The position numbers and the translations under genes were made by a program. From contig PXRA01000036.1 in assembly GCA_003021725.1 (NCBI GenBank), positions 1 to 32,732 on the forward strand: 32,732 nt of DNA, in the 5' to 3' direction. Below, piece by piece: positions 7,585-15,596 of the stretch (its first letter is position 1; each line of letters begins with the position of its first letter). Origin of the DNA: Halobacteriales archaeon QH_8_64_26 (GTDB lineage: Archaea; Halobacteriota; Halobacteria; Halobacteriales; Halococcaceae). The notes below the pieces were generated by a model, which saw only the letters and a list, made by a program, of their open reading frames with translations, did not search any database and had not been told where the DNA came from.

Positions 7585-8385
7585 TCACTCCTCTCGGTCG
7601 GCAGCATCCTCACGACCGTCGAGTGCCGACTCGTAGGCTCGCTTCGCTCGCCGGTTGCCTTCGATCAGATGGGCCGCGTCGAGGCCGGCGATCAGGAAAT
7701 CGAAGCCCTGCTCGACCCGCGTTTCGACCTCTTCGGTCTCGATCGCGAGCGTTCCGACTGGGGTGTCGGTGGCCTCGCCCGCCTCAAGTACCTGATCGAT
7801 GGCCTCGGCGAACGCGTCGCTCTCGGGTTCGCCGAAGGCCCCGAGGGCCGCCGAGAGGTCCGCCGGCCCGATAAGTAGCGCGTCGATCTCTTCGACCGCC
7901 GCGATCGCCTCGGCGTTTTCGACGCCGCGCTCGCGTTCGATCTGGACGATCGTCGCGATTTCCTCGTTCGCGCGCTCGACGTAGTTCTCGAAGTCCAGTC
8001 CATACTCCGCGGCCCGTCCGGCGGCGATCCCGCGCTCGCCCTCGGGCGGGTACCGGGTCGCTTCGACGGCCTGCCGGGCTTGCTTGGCGGTGTTCACCAT
8101 CGGTACCATCACGCCGCCGACCCCGGTATCGAGCACGCGTTTCAGTTCGACAGGGTCGTTCCAGGACACGCGGACGAACGCTTCGGTCTCGCCGTCGGCA
8201 GCCTCGATCGCCCGCACTAGTTCGGTCACCGTCTCGAGCGACAGTGGGGTGTGTTCGGTATCGATCAACGCGAAATCGTAGCCCAGCGACGCGCCGATCT
8301 CCGCGACGGCCGGATCCGAGAGGGAGAGCCAGGTTCCGAGCAGCGGTTCGCGAGCAGCGAGTCGCCGGCGCAATCGATCCGACAT
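7585..8385 (-). CDS. HpcH/HpaI aldolase family protein
   Basis: This 266-residue class II pyruvate-type aldolase would cleave or form 2-keto-hydroxy acids with a divalent metal. It begins with LRRRLAAREPLLGTWLSLSDPAVAEI. It contains FALIDTEHTPLSLETV (the IDTEH active-site segment), GVGGVMVPMVNTAKQARQAVEATRYPPEGERG and later ALLIGPADLSAALG, all typical of the family. The start at 8385 is supported by the domain start and by a box (AGCTTTG on the minus strand, near 8410) about 26 bases upstream. A longer upstream reading in the same frame is the antisense of the neighbouring gene. The physiological substrate is not evident from the neighbours. Confidence 0.9.
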   Translation of the reverse strand: MSDRLRRRLAAREPLLGTWLSLSDPAVAEIGASLGYDFALIDTEHTPLSLETVTELVRAIEAADGETEAFVRVSWNDPVELKRVLDTGVGGVMVPMVNTAKQARQAVEATRYPPEGERGIAAGRAAEYGLDFENYVERANEEIATIVQIERERGVENAEAIAAVEEIDALLIGPADLSAALGAFGEPESDAFAEAIDQVLEAGEATDTPVGTLAIETEEVETRVEQGFDFLIAGLDAAHLIEGNRRAKRAYESALDGREDAADREE

Positions 8386-8550
8386 ATCGGGCGCTCGCCG
8401 GCGACCGACAAAGCTCTGTCCCGCCTCGATCGGTCGATCCCGACTTCCCTGGACGACCGAACGCAGCCGATCGTATCGTCCGAGCGATCGGCCGCCAGGC
8501 GGCCCGATCACGAGCGCGGGGTCTTTGTGAGCGGCGGCCGAAATAGAGGT

Positions 8551-8871
8551 ATGGATTGGCCACACGACCCCGACGGCGAGCAGGGAAGCGAGGGAATGCG
8601 CAAGTACGGACAGGCGATCCTCGCGAAGAAGATCGACGAGAGCGAGGACTTCCCGCTCGCTATCGATGAATTCGTCGCCGAACACGGCGAGGAGCCGATT
8701 CGGATCAACCACGAGCGCGTCGTCAGCGTCGCGGAGCTCTTCGAGAACGTCGATGGGGAGGAGTTCGAGGACTTCCCGGCCTTCCACACCGCCGTCGGGA
8801 GCGCCATGCGCGAGCACGGCTTCTGGGACTACGATCCCGAGGCCGAGAACCACGATCGCCAGCGCGCGTAA
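8551..8871 (+). CDS. DUF5785-like haloarchaeal protein
   Basis: This 106-residue acidic protein of unknown function is, I believe, the haloarchaeal family DUF5785. It starts MDWPHDPDGEQGSEGMRKYGQAIL and contains PIRINHERVVSVAELFENV and AMREHGFWDYDPEAEN. The ATG at 8551 fits a T-rich box (GTCTTTGTG, 8521-8529) about 26 bases upstream. The gene is divergent from the aldolase. A nested inverted repeat starts 10 bases after its stop. Confidence 0.8.
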   Translation: MDWPHDPDGEQGSEGMRKYGQAILAKKIDESEDFPLAIDEFVAEHGEEPIRINHERVVSVAELFENVDGEEFEDFPAFHTAVGSAMREHGFWDYDPEAENHDRQRA

Positions 8872-8880
8872 CGTATAGCC

Positions 8881-8919
8881 CCCACCGCTCGCCGACCCCG
8901 AGCCGCTGGCTCCGGTGGG
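8881..8919. repeat. Nested inverted repeat after the DUF5785-like gene
   Basis: The outer arms CCCACCG (8881-8887) and CGGTGGG (8913-8919) enclose an inner hairpin GAGCC-GCT-GGCTC (8900-8912), which abuts the right outer arm. It could be a transcript-end structure for the gene ending at 8871. There is no T-run. Confidence 0.5.
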
Positions 8920-9138
8920 CCTACGTCCGCCGGTCGGCTCGCGCCGTCAAACCGAGTCCCGAGCCCCGAATACCGGACATCAGGTATGGGGTACCGGCGA
9001 GCGGGTCCGAACCTCCCTATACGGATAGGCCACCAGCTGTGGGTAGTTCCGGCCCCGACCCCGATCCTGGTCGATCGCGCCGGCGGCAGACCGACGAGGA
9101 AGCGGGCAACGGACCGAGAGCACCGGCAACGAAACGAC

Positions 9139-9702
9139 ATGGTACAGCAGGGATCCGAGCCAAACGGGTTCGACGAATCCGAGGACCCCGAGGAGTCGAT
9201 CGAGGAGACCGAGATCCACGACGTCCTCCGCAACGAGCGACGCTGCTGGACGATCGAACACCTCCGAAACGAATCGGGGACGATCACTCTGCGGGAACTC
9301 TCCGAAGCGATCGCTGCCGCCGAGAGCGGCGAGTCCCCGCCTCCCAGAAACCTCCGCGAGAGCGTCTACAACTCCCTACACCAGACCTACCTCCCGAAAC
9401 TCGACTCCCTGGACGTCGTGAGCCACGACCGCGACCGGAAGCACGTCGAAATCGACAGCCGCGCCCGCGACGTCGACCTCTACATGGAGGTCGTGACGGA
9501 GTACGGCATCACCTGGGCCGAGTACTACCGGAGCCTTGGGGTGTTGGCGCTCTTTGCCGTCGTCGCGAGCGAGGTCGGCGTCCCCGTTCTCGTCGACGCC
9601 GGTACCCTGGTCGTCACGAGCGTCTTCCTCGCGCTGATCGGCGTCTCGATTCTCTACCAGCTCTGGACCCACCGCTGGCGGTACCTCCGCTTGCTCTCCT
9701 GA
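9139..9702 (+). CDS. Winged-helix-like haloarchaeal protein with two membrane helices
   Basis: In this 187-residue protein, residues about 25-115 form a haloarchaeal winged-helix-type domain of the DUF7344 kind. They read VLRNERRCWTIEHLRNE, TLRELSEAIAAAE, then SVYNSLHQTYLPKLDSLDVVSHD and RKHVEIDSRA. The C-terminus has two hydrophobic helices (about 131-150 and 154-173). A membrane-anchored DNA-binding or sensor-regulator role is plausible but not shown. The ATG at 9139 was chosen because the residues an upstream ATG at 8986 would add look non-coding. No linked partner gene is obvious. Confidence 0.72.
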   Translation: MVQQGSEPNGFDESEDPEESIEETEIHDVLRNERRCWTIEHLRNESGTITLRELSEAIAAAESGESPPPRNLRESVYNSLHQTYLPKLDSLDVVSHDRDRKHVEIDSRARDVDLYMEVVTEYGITWAEYYRSLGVLALFAVVASEVGVPVLVDAGTLVVTSVFLALIGVSILYQLWTHRWRYLRLLS

Positions 9703-9828
9703 CCGAGGCTCCCCGTAGCAGGTCGATATCGCTCGATCGAGGCGCTCCGGAAGTGTCGAGAGCGATCGGCAGCCGCTCGCTCCGGCGGGAGGGCCTGTTC
9801 CTCGACGAAGGACCGCCGCCACGCGAGA

Positions 9829-9838
9829 GCTTTTGAGG
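9829..9838 (+). promoter_or_regulatory. TATA-like box ahead of the short ORF and dehydrogenase gene
   Basis: GCTTTTGAGG is centred 27 bases before the ATG at 9861. That is the spacing of leaderless haloarchaeal promoters and points to transcription starting at the small upstream ORF rather than at the dehydrogenase ATG. Confidence 0.4.
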
Positions 9839-9860
9839 GCGACCGCCCTGGTACGTCCTG

Positions 9861-9989
9861 ATGAAAAGGGGGTCCGGTCGGTCGGTAACGAGGGCCGATA
9901 GCACCATCGGCACCGAATCGTCGTCGGCCGGCGGCGTCGACCGCATGGCCGACGTGAGTCGGTTCGTCGTCTTCGGGGGGGCCGGATGA
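9861..9989 (+). CDS. Possible 42-residue leader ORF overlapping the dehydrogenase start
   Basis: An ATG at 9861 opens a 42-codon frame, rich in Ser, Arg and Gly, that ends at a TGA (9987-9989). This stop overlaps the ATG of the next gene (ATGA at 9986). A TATA-like box sits 27 bases upstream, so a leaderless transcript would start translation here and could couple into the dehydrogenase gene. The peptide has no recognisable family, so it may be only a leader with no peptide function, or chance. Confidence 0.3.
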   Translation: MKRGSGRSVTRADSTIGTESSSAGGVDRMADVSRFVVFGGAG

Positions 9990-11005
9990 GAACCCGCTCG
10001 GTCTACTTCACCGGCCCGCGCGAGGTGGCCGTGCGCGAGCGCGAGGTTCCCGAGCCGGGTACTGAGCAAGTCCGCGTTCGAGCCGAGGTGTCGGCGATCA
10101 GCCCCGGGACCGAACTCCTGCTCTACCGTGACCAGGTGCCCGAGGAGATGGCAGCCGACGAGACCATCGACGCGCTCTCGGGGGGCTTCGAGTACCCGCT
10201 GCGCTATGGCTACGCGACCGTTGGCGTCGTCGAGAGCGTCGGCGAGGGAGTTGCGGCCGACTGGGAGGGGCGGGAGGTCTTTGCCTTTCATCCCCACGAG
10301 GGTAGTTTCTGTGCTTCGGTCGAGGACCTAGTCGTGGTTCCGAACGGGATCGACGCCGGGACCGCGGCGCTGCTTGCGAACGCCGAGACCGCCGTCTCCT
10401 TCGCGCTCGACGGCGCGCCGAAGATCGGCGAGCGGGTAGCCATCTACGGCCAGGGCGTGGTCGGCCTCTTGAGTACGGCGGTGCTCGATGGCTTCCCGCT
10501 CGATCGGCTGCTCACCGTCGACGGCATCGAGCGCCGCCGCGAGCTATCCGAACAGCTGGGCGCGGACGCGAGCCTCACCCCCAGAACCGATCTCGGGGAG
10601 CACTTCGAGGGCGACGGCGACCGCGACCCGGACGGGGTGGACCTGGCCTACGAGCTCTCGGGCGATCCCGCAGCGCTGGACGGTGCGATCGACACGACGG
10701 GCTATGCCGGTCGGGTCGTGATCGGCTCGTGGTATGGCGAGAAACGCGCCGAACTCGATTTGGGACAGGAGTTCCACCGGAGCCGCATTCGCCTCCAGTC
10801 GAGCCAGGTCAGCACGATCGATCCCGCACATACCGGTCGGTGGGACAAGGAACGTCGCCTCGGCGTCGCCTGGGACGCGCTTGCGGCGATCGACAGCGAC
10901 GCGCTGCTCACCCACCGCGTGCCGGTCGAGCGCGCCGAGGAGGCCTACCGGCTGCTCGACGAGCGCCCCGCGGAAGCGATCGGCGTCCTGTTGACCTACG
11001 AATGA
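9986..11005 (+). CDS. Medium-chain dehydrogenase/reductase, zinc-less type
   Basis: This 339-residue MDR-family oxidoreductase probably uses NAD(P)H. The N-terminal GroES-like part has EVSAISPGTELLLYRDQVP, where classical alcohol dehydrogenases carry the catalytic zinc Cys. No zinc ligands are seen there. The nucleotide-binding part has VAIYGQGVVGLLSTAVL (the Rossmann turn, about residues 151-167) and RVVIGSWYGEKRAELDLGQEFHRSRI. It heads a plus-strand run with methyltransferases, a PTPS-like protein and a glycosyltransferase. I recall such an assortment in other haloarchaea, which suggests a shared biosynthetic pathway. The substrate is unknown. Confidence 0.82.
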   Translation: MRTRSVYFTGPREVAVREREVPEPGTEQVRVRAEVSAISPGTELLLYRDQVPEEMAADETIDALSGGFEYPLRYGYATVGVVESVGEGVAADWEGREVFAFHPHEGSFCASVEDLVVVPNGIDAGTAALLANAETAVSFALDGAPKIGERVAIYGQGVVGLLSTAVLDGFPLDRLLTVDGIERRRELSEQLGADASLTPRTDLGEHFEGDGDRDPDGVDLAYELSGDPAALDGAIDTTGYAGRVVIGSWYGEKRAELDLGQEFHRSRIRLQSSQVSTIDPAHTGRWDKERRLGVAWDALAAIDSDALLTHRVPVERAEEAYRLLDERPAEAIGVLLTYE

Positions 11006-11152
11006 CCGTCGACCCGGAAGGCCCGAAGGGCTCGAAACGCGACCGCGACGACCGCGATGGTCTTCTGGAGATGGTTGACTCGCCAGTCGTCGCCCGGGCG
11101 CGTCGCACTCGGTTCGCGGAAGGGTTAATCGCCAGGCAGGCGAGCAACCGAT

Positions 11153-11746
11153 ATGAAGCGGTTTCGGAACACGGGACAGCCCGACTGGGACTGGTGGGGG
11201 CGGCTGTGGCCGACGCCCGGCGAGACGCTCCGCCGCCTCGGCCTCACCCCCGGCACGACGCTCGCGGAGATCGGCTGTGGTAACGGTTATTTCGCCCTTC
11301 CCGCCGCCCGGATCGTCGACCCGGCCCCGGTCTACGCGCTCGACATCGACGAGGCGCTCGTAGCGGAACTCACCGCACTCGCCGCCGACCAGCGGATCGC
11401 GAACCTCCACCCGACCCACGGCGACGCGCGGTCGCTCGCCGAGTACCTCCCCGAATCGGTCGACGTTGCTTTGCTCGCGAACACCATGCACGGCGTCGAG
11501 GACGAGCGAGAACTCCTCGAAGCGATCGCCGAGGCGCTTCGGCCGGCCGGACGGCTCGTCGTCCTCAACTGGCGGGCCCTACCACGGGAGGCAACGACGG
11601 TAGCCGGCGAGCCGCGAGGACCGCCGACCGAGCTCCGCCTCTCGCCCGCGGAGACCGAGACCATCGTTCTCGACGGCAGCGAGTTCGCGCCGAAAGAGCG
11701 AGTGGATCTGCCGCCCTATCACTACGGGCTCGTGTTCGAGCGGTAG
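11153..11746 (+). CDS. Class I SAM-dependent methyltransferase
   Basis: This 197-residue methyltransferase has the SAM-binding motif LAEIGCGNGYFALPAA (about residues 37-52). An acidic ribose-binding DID follows at VYALDID, and DVALLANTMHGVEDERELLEAI then GRLVVLNWRALP complete the Rossmann-like fold. The target is unknown. A box (GGTTAATC, 11124-11131) about 26 bases before the ATG suggests its own leaderless promoter, despite lying in the dehydrogenase-PTPS-glycosyltransferase cluster. Confidence 0.85.
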   Translation: MKRFRNTGQPDWDWWGRLWPTPGETLRRLGLTPGTTLAEIGCGNGYFALPAARIVDPAPVYALDIDEALVAELTALAADQRIANLHPTHGDARSLAEYLPESVDVALLANTMHGVEDERELLEAIAEALRPAGRLVVLNWRALPREATTVAGEPRGPPTELRLSPAETETIVLDGSEFAPKERVDLPPYHYGLVFER

Positions 11747-11865
11747 ATCCTCGCCTGCGACGCGATGGCATCGGCCGCCGCCCATGACCGAAGCGATTCG
11801 GGCCACACCGATCGGAGCCTTCCGCGTCGCCAACCCTTCTTATCCCGGCACTCCTGGGACGGGGT

Positions 11866-12270
11866 ATGTACGCCGTCACGGTCGCGGACGCGTTCATCGC
11901 ACAGTACTACCTCACGGTGCCTGACGCCGGTCCGGAGGGCGACCCTCACTCCCGGGAGTACGGCATCGAGCTCACCTTCGAGGGCCCCGAACTGGACGAG
12001 TATGGGTACCTGCTCGACATCGACGACGCGAAAGCCGCCCTCGAAGCGATCGAGGAGCGCTATGCCGACCGGTTGATCAACGACCTCCCGGAGTTCCGGG
12101 ACAGGAATCCGAGCGTCGAGCGCTTCGCCCGGGAGATCGCGAGTCGCGTCGCCGGGGCGATGGATCTCGACGCAGTTGAGACGGTCGAGACCCTCCGCGT
12201 GACCCTGCGGGAGGACGAGAGCGCCTGGGCGGCCTACGAACGTTCCGCCTCAGGAGAGAGCGTCGAATGA
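11866..12270 (+). CDS. 6-pyruvoyl-tetrahydropterin synthase-like protein with degenerate zinc site
   Basis: This 134-residue protein aligns by eye with the PTPS/QueD family, which uses a zinc held by three His to act on dihydroneopterin triphosphate. The order of elements is preserved: ADAFIAQYYL at the first-ligand region, DPHSREYGIELTF at the HxH region, GYLLDIDDAKAAL, RLINDLPEF, NPSVERFAREIA and a final ESAWAAYE. The first His is Tyr and the second His of HxH is Arg. The His that usually follows Asp near LND is also absent, so only one ligand remains. The protein may be non-catalytic or have a new chemistry. Its stop overlaps the glycosyltransferase start (ATGA). A CTTCTTATCC box about 30 bases upstream suggests a separate promoter. 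Confidence 0.82.
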   Translation: MYAVTVADAFIAQYYLTVPDAGPEGDPHSREYGIELTFEGPELDEYGYLLDIDDAKAALEAIEERYADRLINDLPEFRDRNPSVERFAREIASRVAGAMDLDAVETVETLRVTLREDESAWAAYERSASGESVE

Positions 12271-13436
12271 AGATCGGCTTTCTCGTCTACGGCGACGTCG
12301 AAACGACCTCGGGGGGCTTTCTCTACGACCGAAAGCTGATCGAGAACCTGCGCGAGCGCGGGGACACCGTCGAGGTGATCGAGTTGCCCTGGCCGAGCTA
12401 CCCCCGAGGACTGGCGGGCGGGTTCACCCTGAGTCTCGACCGATTGGAGGGGGAGGTCGACCTCTTCCTGCAGGACGAACTCGCTCACCCCACGCTGCTC
12501 GGTCTGAACGCCCGGCTCCGGCGGAAGTGTGAGTGTCCGATCGTCTCGGTCGTCCATCACCTGCGCTGTAGCGAGACAGGCCCCCGGCCGGCAAAGGCCT
12601 GCTATCGGGCCGTCGAAGAGCGCTATCTCCGGGGCGTCGACGCCGCGATCTGTAACAGCGCGTTCACCCGGGCGAGCGTTCTCGACCTCGCTTCCCTGCC
12701 GACGACGGTCGCCCCGCCGGCGGGGAATCGCTTCGATCCGGCGATCGACGCCGAAACGATCGCCGACCGCGCTCGAAACGAACCCTTAGAGGTCGTCTTC
12801 CTCGGGAGCGTCATCGAACGCAAGAACCTCGATACCCTGATCGAAGGGCTCGCACGTCTACCGAACGAACGCTGGCGACTGCGCGTCGTCGGCGATACCG
12901 GCGTCGAGCCGGCGTACACACGGCACGTCCACCGGGCGATCTCCCGGTTGGGCGTCGGCGATCGGGTCTCGTTACTGGGGGCACTGCCCGACGCGTCGCT
13001 CGCCGACGTGCTCGCGGGGAGTCACCTGCTCGCGATCCCCTCGACCCACGAAGGCTTCGGCATCGCCTACCTCGAAGGGATGGCTTTCGGCCTGCCCGCG
13101 CTCGCGACGACCGCCGGGGGTGCAAGCGAGATCGTGACCCACGGCGAGACGGGCTATCTGTGCTCGCCGGGCGACGTCAGGGGAGTCACCTGCCGAGTGC
13201 GGGCGCTTGCGAACGACCGGGAGGCACTCGCGGGGATGGGGATCGCGGCCCGCGAGCGCTACGAGGTCCACCCGACCTGGGCCGAGAGCGCGACACGGAT
13301 AGGCGAGTTCCTCGATCGGGTTCTCGCCGGTGAGACGGAAGGGGGAACTACCGAAGCCGGTGAGGCCAACGGACGCGACAGCACCGGCGGGGATGTGGAC
13401 GGCGGCAGCGAGGAGGAAGGACATGCCATCGCTTGA
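12267..13436 (+). CDS. GT4-family glycosyltransferase
   Basis: This 389-residue GT-B glycosyltransferase transfers a sugar from a nucleotide donor. The N-terminal domain begins MKIGFLVYGDVETTSGGFLYDRKL. The C-terminal domain has VVFLGSVIERKNLDTLIEGL, then the donor-site motif STHEGFGIAYLEGMAFGLP (the two conserved glutamates, about residues 253-271). It overlaps the PTPS-like gene by four bases and the next methyltransferase by 14, so the three are probably co-expressed. The acceptor may be the product of this pathway. The C-terminal tail of about 35 residues is Gly/Glu-rich and probably disordered. Confidence 0.9.
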   Translation: MKIGFLVYGDVETTSGGFLYDRKLIENLRERGDTVEVIELPWPSYPRGLAGGFTLSLDRLEGEVDLFLQDELAHPTLLGLNARLRRKCECPIVSVVHHLRCSETGPRPAKACYRAVEERYLRGVDAAICNSAFTRASVLDLASLPTTVAPPAGNRFDPAIDAETIADRARNEPLEVVFLGSVIERKNLDTLIEGLARLPNERWRLRVVGDTGVEPAYTRHVHRAISRLGVGDRVSLLGALPDASLADVLAGSHLLAIPSTHEGFGIAYLEGMAFGLPALATTAGGASEIVTHGETGYLCSPGDVRGVTCRVRALANDREALAGMGIAARERYEVHPTWAESATRIGEFLDRVLAGETEGGTTEAGEANGRDSTGGDVDGGSEEEGHAIA

Positions 13437-14421
13437 GGACGACTACCCGCGCTACCTGGCGAGCAAGCGCAGCGTCGACGACCGGGCGGTAAACGAACGG
13501 GTACTCCGCCGACTGGCGACCGAACTGGAGGGGCGAAACCGACTCGACGTACTCGTCCTCGGAGCCGGGATCGGTAGGGGGCTCGAACGACTGCTCGAAC
13601 GTGAGGTCCTCCCGGCGAACGCCGAGATCGCCTGTACGCTGGTCGACCTGCGGGAATCGAACGTCGAGGCCGCCCGCGAGCGCCTTCCAGAGTGGGCGCG
13701 CTCGCAGGGCCATGCCGTTACCGAACTGAACGGGGACCACGACCGGCCGGCGGACCCCGACCCGAGGAACGCCGAGGACGAGAGCGGGCAGGAGGGGAGG
13801 GGCCCCCACCTACGGATCGAGACGGACAACCGGACGGTCGACGTCGAAGTCCTCCGCGCGGACGCCTTCTCGGTCGTCGCTCGGGACGAGTGGGACCTGC
13901 TCGTCGGGGGGGCCTTCCTCGATCTGTTCGACCTCGATGCGGCACTCCCACGACTGCTCGCGGCGCTCGAACCCGGCGGGTACTGTTACTTCCCGATCAC
14001 GTTCGACGGCGGGACGATCCTCGAACCGCCGATCGGCGGGATCGCTCCCGACCGGCTCGAAGCCGCCTTTCACGCACGCATCGACAGTGGCGGCGATTCC
14101 TGCGCCGGCCGCCACCTCCTCACTCGTTTGCCCCGAGAGGGGGCTTCAGTTCTCGCTACCGGAAGCTCCGATTGGGTGGTTCGCGCTCGCGACGGGGCCT
14201 ACCCGGCCGCGGAGGCGACCTTCCTGCGATACATCGTCGATACGATCGCCGACGCGCTCGCCGGGAGCGAGGAGAGCGATCTCGGTGAGGAGGTGCTCAC
14301 TCGGTGGCGCGAGCGCCGGCACGAACAGATCGAACGCGGGGACCTCATCTACATCGCCCACCAGCTCGACGTTCTCGGACGGGTCCGGGAACCCGACGAG
14401 GCAGGGCCGGGATCGGAGTAG
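13423..14421 (+). CDS. Class I SAM-dependent methyltransferase (second in cluster)
   Basis: This 332-residue protein starts MPSLEDDYPRYLASKRSVDDRAVNERVL. It has the SAM-binding loop LVLGAGIGRGLERLLE (about residues 42-58), the acidic strand ACTLVDLRESNVEAA, and later WDLLVGGAFLDLFDLDAALPRLLAALEPGGYCYFP, characteristic of class I methyltransferases. The ATG at 13423 is preceded by AGGAGG (13411-13416) at a good spacing. This supports translation from inside the end of the glycosyltransferase gene, with which it overlaps. The substrate is unknown. The C-terminal half is family-specific. Confidence 0.8.
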   Translation: MPSLEDDYPRYLASKRSVDDRAVNERVLRRLATELEGRNRLDVLVLGAGIGRGLERLLEREVLPANAEIACTLVDLRESNVEAARERLPEWARSQGHAVTELNGDHDRPADPDPRNAEDESGQEGRGPHLRIETDNRTVDVEVLRADAFSVVARDEWDLLVGGAFLDLFDLDAALPRLLAALEPGGYCYFPITFDGGTILEPPIGGIAPDRLEAAFHARIDSGGDSCAGRHLLTRLPREGASVLATGSSDWVVRARDGAYPAAEATFLRYIVDTIADALAGSEESDLGEEVLTRWRERRHEQIERGDLIYIAHQLDVLGRVREPDEAGPGSE

Positions 14422-14569
14422 GCCGCTATCGAACCTGACCTCTCCCGGTTCGTCCGAACTAGGAGTTTCGAAACGAACCGATAGGATCCCACCGACATTG
14501 GCCGCCCTCCGGCGAGGAAGTTCCTGTAACCAAAGAACGATATCGTTTCGGGAAGTACGACTGGTAATC

Positions 14570-15334
14570 GTGACGAACACGCAGATCACCCTGATCCAGA
14601 TCGACAACTACGGGCCCTGGACCGTCACCCCCGAACCGCGTCGAGAGGTCGATCTCCAGACGCTGCAGTCGCGTCTGTACGCCGATCTCGCCCAGCTGAT
14701 CGGTACCAGGGAAGGCTACGTCTTCTTCACCCGGTTCGATAACATGGTCGCGGTCACCAACGGCCTCGATATGGAGGACCACGGCCTCTTCCAGGAGTCG
14801 ATCGCGAACCGCTATCCGGTGACGGTGAGCCTAAGCGTCGCGACCGGCGACAGTCCGGGCGAAGCGCTGGGCACCGCCTCCGAGCGCCTCCAGCGCGCCG
14901 GCAGCGCTCAGGACGACGAGCGCCGGGGGATCCTGCGCGGCCAGGTGATCGGCAAGCCCGACCGCACCGAAGCGGACCTCCGGATGGCTCACTTCGACGT
15001 GAACGACGCCACCGGGAAGTACACCGACCGACTGAGCGAGTTCGATTCCTTCGTCCACATCCAGCGGGGCTATACCGAACTCATGCGCTATATGTACGAG
15101 GAACACGACGCGCTGTCGTTTTTCGTTGGCGGCGACAACGTCATCACCACCTGTCCGACCCTGGAGAGCGAGGACTACTGGAGTGCGGTCGAACACGTCC
15201 GTTCGAGCGTCGACGTCGAACTCAAGGTCGGCGTCGGCCGCGGCCGGAGCGCCCAGCGGGCGGGCATGACCGCCAAACACGCCTTGGAGACCTGTCGGGA
15301 CGGCGGCAGCGAGGTCGAACTCGCCGTCGAGTGA
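14570..15334 (+). CDS. gch3: GTP cyclohydrolase III (archaeal)
   Basis: This 254-residue enzyme of the archaeal ArfA/GTP cyclohydrolase III family opens the GTP ring to a formylamino-pyrimidine, the first step toward riboflavin, F420 and some pterins. Typical segments are QIDNYGPWTVTPEPRRE at the start, YVFFTRFDNMVAVTNG, a DVNDATGKYTDRLSEFDSFVHI stretch, and SFFVGGDNVITTCP. The GTG start at 14570 is used because the family N-terminus (MTNTQITLIQIDNYG) begins there. A GATATC box lies about 27 bases upstream. It follows the methyltransferase with a 148-base gap. Confidence 0.93.
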   Translation: MTNTQITLIQIDNYGPWTVTPEPRREVDLQTLQSRLYADLAQLIGTREGYVFFTRFDNMVAVTNGLDMEDHGLFQESIANRYPVTVSLSVATGDSPGEALGTASERLQRAGSAQDDERRGILRGQVIGKPDRTEADLRMAHFDVNDATGKYTDRLSEFDSFVHIQRGYTELMRYMYEEHDALSFFVGGDNVITTCPTLESEDYWSAVEHVRSSVDVELKVGVGRGRSAQRAGMTAKHALETCRDGGSEVELAVE

Positions 15335-15564
15335 GCAGGCCCTATCGACGCTCTCTCCTCTGGAATCGCAGGTGATCACCGGAAACCGACACTGTCGACG
15401 CCATTACCCGGGGTCCGCTTCGGGCGTCGAACGGGACCGAGACGTCGGTTTCGTCGGCCCTGATAGCGAGTCCCGGCGTTGCCCTTCGGCGTCGGTTCTC
15501 GATAGCCCTTTATCGCTCGAACCAGCACGATACGCGTCGAGCGGTATTAGTCGTTGCTGACATA

Positions 15565-15572
15565 GTTTTTAG
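15565..15572 (+). promoter_or_regulatory. TATA-like box for the CBS gene
   Basis: GTTTTTAG lies about 29 bases before the ATG at 15597 in otherwise G+C-rich DNA. It fits a leaderless or nearly leaderless transcript. Confidence 0.5.
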
Positions 15573-15596
15573 TCATCGTGTGTTCTACTACCACGC

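Noticed and set aside
8986-9138. An upstream ATG at 8986 for the winged-helix membrane protein
   Set aside because: The added 51 residues are Arg/Pro-rich and look non-coding; the domain begins after the ATG at 9139.
11004-11152. A frame starting at the ATG that overlaps the dehydrogenase stop
   Set aside because: The reading is Arg/Asp-rich and runs into the methyltransferase gene in another frame; it is a high-G+C shadow.
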